DNA of 35,138 nucleotides from assembly GCA_964498075.1 (NCBI GenBank), contig CAZCGA010000059.1:1-35138 (forward strand), read 5' to 3'. Within the stretch, counting starts at the first letter, position 1. Every line of letters starts with the position of its first letter. Positions 7,644 to 14,291 of this stretch are shown piece after piece. The notes below the pieces were generated by a model. That model was given only the letters and a program-made list of their open reading frames with translations, did not search any database and was not told the DNA's origin. The stretch is from CAZCGA01 sp964498075. GTDB lineage: Bacteria > Desulfobacterota > Binatia > HRBIN30. Position numbers and translations under genes: made by a program.

Positions 7644-8100
7644 ATCACGAAAGCACGAAACTTCGAAAGCACGAACGGGAGACACAATGGGCCATGAGTT
7701 CGAGGCCTTGTCGGGACAGATCCTCGAAGCGGCGGTTGACGTTCATCGGATCTTGGGGCCGGGCTTTCTGGAGAGCGTGTACGAGAATGCACTGGTGGTC
7801 ACTTTCGAGCGCCGCGGCATTCGCTTTGAAAGGCAATACGAAGTGCGCGTCTGGTTCGAAGGGCAGGAGGTCGGAGTTCATCGCTTGGATTTGCTAGTCG
7901 ACGACCGAATCGTGGTGGAGATCAAGGCCGTCAAGGCACTCGATGACGTCCACTTCGCCCAACTCAAGTCGTATCTGAAGGCTACCGGCCTGCGTGTGGG
8001 CCTTCTGCTCAACTTCAATGCGCCGATCCTCGTTGCGAAGCGAGTCGTACTGTGATGCGCACCTCTGTTTCGTGCTTTCGGCATTTCGTGCTTTCGTGAT
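7644..8100 (+). other. GxxExxY cassette bounded by 32-bp inverted repeats
   Basis: The left repeat (7644-7675, begins atcacgaaagcacgaaa) and right repeat (8069-8100) are reverse complements at about 29 of 32 positions. Each consists of two cgaaagcacgaa-type modules. They enclose a single gene. A second copy of the same frame at 8694-8846 has almost lost the gene but kept both ends. The arrangement suggests a unit that moves or amplifies as a cassette, but I see no target duplication that proves transposition. Confidence 0.7.
7687..8055 (+). CDS. GxxExxY family protein (PD-(D/E)xK-like)
   Basis: This 122-residue protein carries the family signature GPGFLESVY (residues 24-32) after an ILEAAVDVHRIL helix. 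It then has the nuclease-fold core RLDLLVDDRIVVEIKAVK, in which D68, E78 and K80 fit a PD-(D/E)xK arrangement, and a final VGLLLNF strand. I start at ATG 7687 because the longer frame runs through the flanking inverted repeat. Family members are small, of unknown role, and often present in many copies. The gene is alone inside the inverted-repeat cassette. Confidence 0.85.
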   Translation: MGHEFEALSGQILEAAVDVHRILGPGFLESVYENALVVTFERRGIRFERQYEVRVWFEGQEVGVHRLDLLVDDRIVVEIKAVKALDDVHFAQLKSYLKATGLRVGLLLNFNAPILVAKRVVL

Positions 8101-8232
8101 GTCGTTTGCTGACGCCCTGTTCAGAACGTACCACTCTGCAGTCATGTACACGGGGCCGGAATCCGGCGGTTGAAACCGCAGCAACGAAGCGCACGAAGCA
8201 CACCTGCGCGAAGGGAAGCGGTCCGCAGGCGT
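8101..8232. repeat. Short spacer with REP-like unit
   Basis: The spacer contains ggcggttgaaaccgcagcaac (about 8168-8188), matching the unit at about 3750-3772, followed by a cacacctgcgcg stretch that parallels cccacctgcgtggg there. No gene is seen. Confidence 0.55.
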
Positions 8233-8502
8233 TCAGCCACGCCCAGCTTGTGGAACGGTGCTCCTACCGTCTGGTGGGCAGAGCCGCACCTCGGCATGAT
8301 ACCCCAGCTGGCCGATCAACTCCTCGCACTCTTCCCAGGTGAGCCCGAACGCACGAACATCGGCTACGCCGAGCCGCGCCACCACCTCGCGCAGCACGTC
8401 ATGATGGGGCCCCTCGAATTCGCCCTCCATCATGCTTCGTTCGGCCCAGTCTACCCCTGGTTCTGGGGCTTCGTTTGCCGGTTCCCGCGCATTTGCCAAC
8501 AT
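8233..8502 (-). CDS. Small hypothetical protein, probably degenerate at its C-terminus
   Basis: This is an 89-residue frame whose central part (HHDVLREVVARLGVADVRAFGLTWEECEELIGQLGY) looks like genuine protein: balanced, acidic and helical. Its last ~15 residues (CPPDGRSTVPQAGRG) look like read-through into repeat DNA. There is no ribosome-binding site before the ATG at 8502. A shorter start at the Met-Met pair near residue 23 is possible. I do not recognise the family. It may be the remains of a longer gene. Confidence 0.35.
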   Translation of the reverse strand: MLANAREPANEAPEPGVDWAERSMMEGEFEGPHHDVLREVVARLGVADVRAFGLTWEECEELIGQLGYHAEVRLCPPDGRSTVPQAGRG

Positions 8503-8693
8503 GCCGGATCTGACATAGGCTGCGTCGGTGGCGGCGCGGCCCGATAGGCCTCTGGTCTGGTTGCACGGGGAGATCAAGACACCGCCGTTCTCACAAGAGG
8601 CCCGCATGGAAGCGGGATTTCTCCTGAGGAAGCTGCAACGCGGCGAGACTCTCTCCATGCCACACTCGAGGCCGCGAGAGTAGCCCCCGGAAA

Positions 8694-8846
8694 ATCACGA
8701 AAACACGAAAGCTCGAGAAGGCGTGAACGCGGAATAGAATGGACCATGAGTCGCCCAGCCTTGTCCGGATAAATCCTCGAGCGGAGGTCCAGGCCCCAGG
8801 ACAAATGTCTCCCTATCGTGTTTTCGGCGTTTCGTGCTTTCGTGAT
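8694..8846 (+). pseudogene. Emptied GxxExxY cassette (deletion remnant)
   Basis: Left boundary atcacgaaaacacgaaa (8694-) and right boundary ending ttcgtgctttcgtgat (-8846) match the ends of the intact cassette at 7644-8100. Between them only the first ~50 bases of the gene remain: ATG at about 8739, and the codons corresponding to GHEFEALSGQILEA are recognisable, with a TAA replacing the codon for the residue after SG. The remainder, about 300 bp, is deleted. Confidence 0.75.
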
Positions 8847-8891
8847 TCCATTTGATCAGGTCCTCTCCTATCCAGAACTTGGCACTCTCCA

Positions 8892-8996
8892 GTATTCAGT
8901 AAGCAGACACGAAAGACACCGCCGGATGTGATCGAGCGATGCAAGAAACGCATACGAGACTACGATTCCGTCGCCGGTCAAGAGAGGGGATCATGA
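8892..8996 (+). pseudogene. C-terminal fragment of a HigB/Gp49-like toxin
   Basis: The frame reads VFSKQTRKTPPDVIER followed by CKKRIRDYDSV and ends at TGA 8994-8996. This resembles the characteristic C-terminus of phage Gp49/HigB-type RelE-superfamily toxins (FxKKTxKTP... then a basic helix). The stop overlaps the ATG of the next gene as ATGA, the usual toxin-antitoxin coupling. The N-terminal two thirds are missing; upstream lies the emptied GxxExxY cassette. It is too short to be a working toxin. Confidence 0.65.
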
Positions 8997-9325
8997 AGCG
9001 ACAAAAGAAGGAGCGCCTAGAGGGCGCGGGATGGAAGGTCGGCTCGGCGAAGGAGTTTCTGGGGCTGAGCGACGAAGAGGCCGCGATGATCGAGTTGAAG
9101 CTCGATCTCGCGCGCGCGTTGAAGAAGCAGAGGACGCGGCGAAAGATGACCCAGGAACAAGTCGGGAGAATGCTCGGATCGAGCCAGTCCCGCGTTGCGA
9201 AGATGGAGGCGGGCGATCCGTCGGTCAGCATCGACCGGCTGGTCCGCTCGCTCTTCCGGATGGGCGCCGGCAAGGACGCACTCCTCCGGCACCTCGCACC
9301 GCCGGCAAGACGGCGCGCTGCCTAG
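8993..9325 (+). CDS. HigA-like XRE antitoxin, orphaned
   Basis: This is a 110-residue HTH_XRE protein. A basic N-terminus is followed by MIELKLDLARALKKQRTRRK, then the helix-turn-helix MTQEQVGRMLGSSQSRVAKMEAG and a C-terminal helix. These are features of the antitoxin that accompanies Gp49/HigB-type toxins. The start at 8993 is supported by AGAGAGGGGA immediately upstream, and it overlaps the stop of the truncated toxin (8892-8996). With the toxin gone, it is an orphan antitoxin or free regulator. Confidence 0.8.
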   Translation: MKRQKKERLEGAGWKVGSAKEFLGLSDEEAAMIELKLDLARALKKQRTRRKMTQEQVGRMLGSSQSRVAKMEAGDPSVSIDRLVRSLFRMGAGKDALLRHLAPPARRRAA

Positions 9326-9489
9326 CAGCCTGTCGGACTTGGCAGCCCGAAGCGACCCAACGGGGAGCGGGCCATAGAAATGACGCCGGCCGCAGGCCCT
9401 AGCCGCGCCACACCGCAAACACCGGCGAGTATGTCCGACCGGCGAAGGTCTCCTTTCCCAGCGTTCGCCACCTGAACAAGAACGTACCG

Positions 9490-9624
9490 ATGCTGTTCCT
9501 GGACCCGTGGTTCTGGGGTTTCGCCGCGGTGTGGCCGGCCGTGCAGCGCGTCATCCGCGGGCTGTTCAAGAAAATTTGCATTGCGGACTTGCTGGTGGAG
9601 TACATCGCCGCGGCGCTCAGCCGC
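9490..9624 (+). pseudogene. In-frame deletion remnant of an MBOAT acyltransferase gene
   Basis: The frame begins MLFLDPWFWGFA and continues AVWPAVQRVIRGLFKKICIA then DLLVEY. Both parts match the MBOAT at 14292-15482 (its residues 1-12 and about 189-213), but the ~175 residues between them are missing. The catalytic C-terminal half is also gone: after about 9624 the similarity stops. The open frame runs on to 9747 over unrelated sequence that also encodes the tail of the gene on the other strand. It is a relic of a former duplicate of the acyltransferase locus. Confidence 0.8.
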
Positions 9625-9913
9625 CGCGGCCGTCGCCCAGCGTCGCATGTCCACGTGAACGGCTCCGTGGCCGCGGTCGACTGGAGCGACAAGTTGGACG
9701 CTGCGTGGCCTCGGAGACTCGGAGCAATGACCGGAGGGCGTCGTTGACGGCAGCTGAATTGCGAAACGCCGCCGCAACGTCGGGCTCAAGCACCGCCACG
9801 TTCGCCCCCTCTTGAATGAGGCGGCGATAGTACTTGCCGCGGACCGCCTTCGAATAGTCGAACGTGTACTCGGACCGCAGCTCATCCGATTCCCGGCGAC
9901 TCTTACGTTTCAT
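9617..9913 (-). CDS. Small antitoxin-like hypothetical protein
   Basis: This is a 98-residue protein. Its first ~75 residues follow the layout of a widespread small family: a basic/acidic start, SEYTFDYSKAVRGKYYRRL, a NVAVLEPDVAAAF strand, then NSAAVNDALRSLL. Members often sit beside toxins and are treated as putative antitoxins; I am not certain of a family name. AAAGGAG before ATG 9913 is a strong ribosome-binding site. The last ~20 residues (Arg/Ser-rich) run into the MBOAT remnant and are probably not native. No toxin partner is adjacent. Confidence 0.65.
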   Translation of the reverse strand: MKRKSRRESDELRSEYTFDYSKAVRGKYYRRLIQEGANVAVLEPDVAAAFRNSAAVNDALRSLLRVSEATQRPTCRSSRPRPRSRSRGHATLGDGRGG

Positions 9914-10174
9914 GGCGTCTCCTTTCCCGTGCCGTGGCGCGCCGCGCGCTGATAATCCGCACCGTTGCGACCGCCGCCAGCAGCCAGCGGTGACGGCGCA
10001 CGCCGCCGCGATCTGCACGACCGTCATCAGAACGCGGCCGACTCGGTGGGGCTGCGGCTCGGTCACGCGCGTCTATCGATTGGCGATCACGAACCGTAGC
10101 GCCTTTGCGTATCCTCGGCAACGGAAGTAGGACGGAGCTGACGGAGTACGCCGGTCACCCGCCAGGAGCGACGC
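9914..10174. other. Intergenic, no feature recognised
   Basis: This is 261 bp between the antitoxin-like gene and the 3' end of the SGNH gene, both on the minus strand. Open frames here are short and have no recognisable protein features. Confidence 0.5.
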
Positions 10175-11725
10175 TCAGCCGCCACCGACGAACTTGCCAA
10201 AGGAGTCGAAGCGCTCCAGTTCCTCCATGATGCCAGCGGCGATTCGTTCGTGGCCCTCGGCGTCCGGGTGAGCCAATTCGGCCATGAGATAGACCTGGCC
10301 AAACACTTCGATTGGGCCGACGGAGTCTCGAGCGTATTGCTTTATTCGATCGTGATGCGACGAGGGAAGCGGCGGCAGTGCGGTGAACTCGGCGGTGGCT
10401 CCCAGGTAATACTTGTAGCGAATGATCCCGACATCCGGGGGAACGTCGATGGTCACGGAGAATACCCTGTCATTGGCGACCTCATCACCATGCGTGCCGT
10501 CATCGGACATCACCGCATCGAACTGAAACGTCTCCGGCGTGTACCCAGCGCCTTTCACCGAGATCTCCGATCCACCCTCGGGCGCCAAGACCCGAAGGAG
10601 GACTCGCTGTCCGGGGACAGGCGTCGCTCCGTTCGCGCTGCGCTCCCGCGGCATCGCCTGTGCGGGCAGCAGCCGCAGGCGGGCGGCGCGGGCGGTCTCG
10701 TCCGCTTGCCGCCATTGCTTGAAGCGCGCGACAAAATCCGCGGCCGCAATCCCTTCCCGATCGATCGCGCGGTGCGCGGCCGCCGCGGCCTGCGTTTCCA
10801 TGAACTCAAGGTTCAATATGAGGAGGTCGACTCCGGCGGCAGCGGTCAGCGCATGGACCTTGTGCACCTCGGCCTCAATCTCCGGGAGCGAAACGCGCCG
10901 ACACACGTCGTTCTCTCGAATCTGCTGCTCGCACGCCGGACTGTTGGTGGACGGCTCACTGGGGGGCGGTGACGTGAAACTCGTCAACAGTCGATACGAA
11001 TTCGTGCGTTCGAGGAGGATGCTCGCGTGCTGCAGTACTCTGGCCAGCGGTTTCTCAAGGGACTGAAGACGTTCGTCGTCGGTGATCTTCGCAACCCAAT
11101 ACTGGTCATTCATCCCATGCGCCATGACGACCAGATTCGGGTGCAGCGCCAGGCCTTCGGTCTCGAGGAAGCGAAGCCCTTGTACCCATGACCAACCCGG
11201 TACTGCGGCGTTGATCACTTCGAAGCGCTGCGACGGGAAGCGGGCGTGCAGCCGGTTCTCCAATCGGCGCGCGAACACCGCATCCTGGTCGACGTTGAAT
11301 CCATAGGTCACGGAGTCGCCGATGAACAGGATGCGATAGACGCCCGTACGCGCGCGCTTGAACGCCTCCTCAGGGCCGCGGTAGCCCTGCGAATTGGTCT
11401 CGATCGTCCAGGTGTCGTCGCGGCCGAAGCGGCGGGGGTTCACGGGCTGCGTCTTCGAGACCAACGGCTTGTTGCGCCACAGAAGATCCACATCCCTGAC
11501 GAGAGGAGCTGGGTTCCCGTCGATGAACTTCAGGAGGGTCGAAACAGCGTCACCCTCCACGGTCCTGAGCGAGGCAGCGCGCTCGGCGGCCTCGCCAGCC
11601 CGGACAAAATAGCCGCAGACAAACTCGATCGCGGCGAGCAAGAGAATCGTTACCGTCGCACCTGCGACGATCTGCAGAAGCAGTCCGACCTTCCAGCCCA
11701 CGGGGCTCGGCGACTCGTCTGTCAC
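10175..11725 (-). CDS. Membrane-anchored SGNH hydrolase with inserted Ig-like domain (paralogue 1)
   Basis: This 516-residue protein has one N-terminal membrane helix (about 13-38) and an SGNH/GDSL fold outside the membrane. Block I is FIGDSVTYG (Ser138), block II NAAVPGWS, block III AHGMND (Asn206) and block V AELAHPDAEGH (His486). The residue three before the catalytic His is Glu483 where most SGNH enzymes have Asp. Between blocks III and V is an added domain with VMSDDGTHGDEVANDRVFSV, resembling D-rich Ig-like modules. The GTG start has AGGGAG upstream. It is a close paralogue of 17731-19275. The likely role is acyl transfer or hydrolysis on a surface glycan, by analogy with AlgX/AlgJ-type SGNH proteins. 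Fragments of an MBOAT and a synthase-like gene flank it. Confidence 0.82.
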   Translation of the reverse strand: MTDESPSPVGWKVGLLLQIVAGATVTILLLAAIEFVCGYFVRAGEAAERAASLRTVEGDAVSTLLKFIDGNPAPLVRDVDLLWRNKPLVSKTQPVNPRRFGRDDTWTIETNSQGYRGPEEAFKRARTGVYRILFIGDSVTYGFNVDQDAVFARRLENRLHARFPSQRFEVINAAVPGWSWVQGLRFLETEGLALHPNLVVMAHGMNDQYWVAKITDDERLQSLEKPLARVLQHASILLERTNSYRLLTSFTSPPPSEPSTNSPACEQQIRENDVCRRVSLPEIEAEVHKVHALTAAAGVDLLILNLEFMETQAAAAAHRAIDREGIAAADFVARFKQWRQADETARAARLRLLPAQAMPRERSANGATPVPGQRVLLRVLAPEGGSEISVKGAGYTPETFQFDAVMSDDGTHGDEVANDRVFSVTIDVPPDVGIIRYKYYLGATAEFTALPPLPSSHHDRIKQYARDSVGPIEVFGQVYLMAELAHPDAEGHERIAAGIMEELERFDSFGKFVGGG

Positions 11726-11954
11726 GCCCGTGTCTCCCTATCGAACGGTGCGGCGGCTACTGCGGCGTGGAAATCCTGTGAGCGCCGCCAGCCGGCCGCG
11801 GCAGCCAAGCAGCCGTTGCACCATCCGCCGGAGTCGGCCGCGCCTTCAGATCCGGGTCGTCACCCATCAACGATCGTCCTCGCGAGACTGCGATCCGACC
11901 CATTACCCACTTCGCGTCGGCGGCGTTACCAAGCGGCCATGCTTGTCCGCACTC
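11726..11954. other. Intergenic, no feature recognised
   Basis: This is 229 bp upstream of the SGNH gene and downstream of the synthase-like fragment. It is GC-rich with no persuasive frame. The promoter for paralogue 1 could be here but is not identifiable by eye. Confidence 0.4.
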
Positions 11955-12210
11955 TCGCGCAGGAACTGAACGGAGGCGATGTCTCCGTCCCAGTTCATCA
12001 TCGGCGTCCACGCCGCGCCATCGATGTCGAGGATCATCGTACGCGGCGCGTTCTGGTATGACCCGGGGGGCAGCTTCAACGTAACAATATAGGTCGCGTT
12101 GCGATCGGTGTTGAAGGCACTCACGCGCGAGAACGCGTTCCACGCCGCGTAGTCACTGTAGTAGTCGGTCTGGTTCTTGATGTACCGCATGGTAAACAGG
12201 TTGGTCCGGG
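11955..12210 (-). pseudogene. Internal fragment of a spermidine-synthase-like membrane protein
   Basis: About 85 codons (TNLFTMRYIKNQTDYY... to ...SVQFLRES) match residues ~211-296 of the intact 812-residue protein at 19359-21797 with only about ten substitutions. The rest of the gene is absent on both sides. The upstream edge, at about 12211, joins a different protein fragment. High identity of such a short piece implies recent loss from a duplicated gene. Confidence 0.85.
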
Positions 12211-12211
12211 A

Positions 12212-12483
12212 TGGGCCAGGATGGCGGCAGTGTTGGCGTGATCCGGGTGGGAAGTCTTCTCGATCGGGTCTCCCAACACCACGTAGTCGTACCGTCCGAT
12301 TTGCGTCGCAGCGCCGGCAACCGATGACAAACCGTTGATCAACGAAGAGTACAAGCAAAAGATGAGAAACGTCTTGGGGGTCAAGCTCGCGGCGGCGCGG
12401 TTCACTCCTGCGAAGCCGAGGCATGCGGCCAACAACCGGAAGCCAAGCAGATGGAATCCTGCGCGCGCCTTTCGCATGTTCAC
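12212..12483 (-). pseudogene. N-terminal fragment of a secreted protein, fused to the synthase-like fragment
   Basis: Reading from 12483 (GTG; an ATG follows two codons later), the frame gives a basic start and a hydrophobic stretch (LLAACLGFAGV...), then GRYDYVVLGDPIEKTSHPDH ANTAAILA. The YDYVVLGD...HPDHANT pattern resembles the N-terminus of TIM-barrel putative glycoside hydrolases, but too little remains for a firm call. At about 12212 it joins the synthase-like fragment in a different frame. The junction marks a deletion that merged two formerly separate genes. Confidence 0.55.
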
Positions 12484-12705
12484 TTCCAGCCTTCGCTACC
12501 CTGCCTGCCAGAGGAGGTAATGCTTCCGACACGCTACTCTGGTCCATTCGGCAACCAATTTCAATCGGGCCCGCCCACAGTCCGGCGCACAGCCATGAGG
12601 CGCGAACTCGGGGCTGGGCTGTACCCACGTTGCACTCTTTCGGCAATGCGTTTAAGAATGCAGCAATCCGGTCTCACCAACGAGACATGGAGATCGAGGA
12701 GATCG

Positions 12706-13122
12706 ATGATGAGAATCGTGAAAACGGTTGGGTTGATGTGGATCGTGGTGGTGGGGTTCGCTCTGTTGCGGCTACTAGCATTCGCTGCTGACACGGCCTG
12801 CAGTGAGGACACGAAGAAGTTCTGCAAGGACGTGAAGCAGGGAGAGGGACGTGTCTTGAAGTGTCTCGGCGAGCATGAAGCGCAACTCTCGGAAGGCTGC
12901 AGGAAGTCGTTAGCGTCGGCGCGGGCTCAAGCGCAAGCGCGGCAGCTTGCAGCATATAAGCAGATGCAGGGGTGCAAGGCTGATATTCAAAAACTCTGCA
13001 AAGACGTCAAGCCCGGTGAGGGGCACGTGCTCAAGTGTCTGCATAAGAATGAGGCCGCCCTCTCACCGGAGTGCAAGGCCGCTCTGGAAGGTAGGGCTGC
13101 AGGGAAAGCGCAGAAGAAGTAG
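12706..13122 (+). CDS. Secreted cysteine-rich protein with two GLG1-like repeats
   Basis: This 138-residue protein begins with a signal peptide (hydrophobic core VGLMWIVVVGFALLRLLAFA, cleavage after about residue 28). Two repeats follow: CSEDTKKFCKDVKQGEGRVL KCL...C and CKADIQKLCKDVKPGEGHVL KCL...C. Each has four Cys with C-x(7)-C-x(10)-C spacing, the pattern of the Cys-rich Golgi apparatus protein repeat (GLG1, PF00839). A charged QAQARQLAAYKQM linker and a Lys-rich tail complete it. GAGGAG lies just upstream of the two consecutive ATGs (12706, 12709). Bacterial members have no assigned function; it is probably periplasmic and disulfide-bonded. Confidence 0.8.
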   Translation: MMRIVKTVGLMWIVVVGFALLRLLAFAADTACSEDTKKFCKDVKQGEGRVLKCLGEHEAQLSEGCRKSLASARAQAQARQLAAYKQMQGCKADIQKLCKDVKPGEGHVLKCLHKNEAALSPECKAALEGRAAGKAQKK

Positions 13123-13224
13123 GAAAGCGGCGCGCATGCCGATGCGGCACGAGGGCGAGTTGGGTGTCGGGCGCCGCGATATCAACCCGATGCCCCGCCC
13201 CTCGGTAGCTACCACACCCAAGTC

Positions 13225-14271
13225 GTGCTGAGATCCTCGCTAACGTTCGGCGCCCTGACCACGCTTTTGGCCGTACATGTTGCATCGTCGGCGTGCGCAA
13301 CCGAGCTGAGTGGCATCTGCATTTTTGTTTGCGCTCCGGGTGACAATTCAGGCGAATGTGAGCCGGCCACTGCGGCGGGAGCCAACGCGTGGCACACGTC
13401 GCTTGACGATATCGCACCCCCGATTGCACTTACGAAGTACATACCAACCCGAAGCTACGCGGTGTTGCCGTACAACGGCCCTCTCGGCGGACTCCATATC
13501 CCGCTCGGTCCTGGGAAGTATCTCTTCACCGCCCTCTGGCAGCCGGTTGCTGGCGAAAACTTCCCACCGCGTCTGGGCTTCAACTTCTTCTTCAACAATA
13601 ACATCACCCAACCGGGAATCTCCGCCATAGCCCCGACGTGGAGCGGATTAGGGCTCACGAACTTCCACGCCAACCTCTTTCCCGCAACGTATTCTCTCTT
13701 CCTCCAGCAAGTGGAAAGCCCGGCTGCACTGCAATACAGTGATGGCCAGAACGCGGTGACCCTGACGGCGCTCCTAGCCGCCCATTCCAACTGGTTCGCC
13801 CCGGTGGACCGGATCGGGTTGCACCGCTTCGCACGCGACGGGAGCAAGGACGCGGCAGCGATCATCGAGTTGACCGTTGCACCGGCCGCTAGGTCCCCGA
13901 TCACTCCTGCGCCACTACCGCCGTCGAAGGAACCTCGCATCGTCCCCCCCCCGTTTGCAATCATCGGTCCGGACGAAGGCGTCCCCGATGAGCGTGTTAG
14001 TGACGAATTCGCAGCCAGACCTCCAGCGGTCCAGACACCTTGGGAGACACCTGTGATAACGCCGAGTGCGGGAACGCCGACGAGAGGCACGCCAACGAAC
14101 CCGCCCCCGGAAATCACGCCAGTCGCTCCACCCACCACACATCTGACGCGAACCGCAGAGATCTCCGACGCTGTCGGCACGCCGAGCCCTGGGCAGCACG
14201 CGACGCCGGCGTCGCCCCCGCCCAGCCATACGATAGAAACCCCGACAGCACGGAGCCCCCGCAACCTGTAG
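13225..14271 (+). CDS. Secreted protein of unrecognised family with Pro/Thr-rich tail (paralogue 1)
   Basis: This is a 348-residue protein. A signal peptide ends near SSACA (about residue 26). A globular, probably beta-rich region of ~190 residues follows, opening GICIFVCAPGD...CEP (three Cys) and closing HSNWFAPVDRIG...FARDG...AAAIIELTV. Residues ~220-348 are a low-complexity Pro/Thr/Ser tail typical of a cell-wall or periplasm-spanning linker. The paralogue at 16801-17742 shares the whole globular region and the tail composition. The start is a GTG at 13225 with no obvious ribosome-binding site. It lies 20 bp before an MBOAT acyltransferase and probably in the same transcript, so it may be a substrate or accessory factor of envelope acylation. 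I do not recognise the family. Confidence 0.75.
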   Translation: MLRSSLTFGALTTLLAVHVASSACATELSGICIFVCAPGDNSGECEPATAAGANAWHTSLDDIAPPIALTKYIPTRSYAVLPYNGPLGGLHIPLGPGKYLFTALWQPVAGENFPPRLGFNFFFNNNITQPGISAIAPTWSGLGLTNFHANLFPATYSLFLQQVESPAALQYSDGQNAVTLTALLAAHSNWFAPVDRIGLHRFARDGSKDAAAIIELTVAPAARSPITPAPLPPSKEPRIVPPPFAIIGPDEGVPDERVSDEFAARPPAVQTPWETPVITPSAGTPTRGTPTNPPPEITPVAPPTTHLTRTAEISDAVGTPSPGQHATPASPPPSHTIETPTARSPRNL

Positions 14272-14291
14272 TCCGAGCCGGCAGCGCGCAA

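Noticed and set aside
8440..8490. PWFWGF-like reading on the plus strand resembling the MBOAT N-terminus
   Set aside because: Only about 15 bases are similar, and the opposite strand gives a more protein-like frame. Probably chance.
10250..10972. 240-residue plus-strand frame
   Set aside because: It is a shadow of the SGNH gene on the minus strand, without recognisable features or ribosome-binding site.
14040..14291. N-terminal extension of the MBOAT frame
   Set aside because: It overlaps the Pro/Thr-rich tail of the preceding gene in another frame. The remnant at 9490 begins at the equivalent of ATG 14292, confirming the start.
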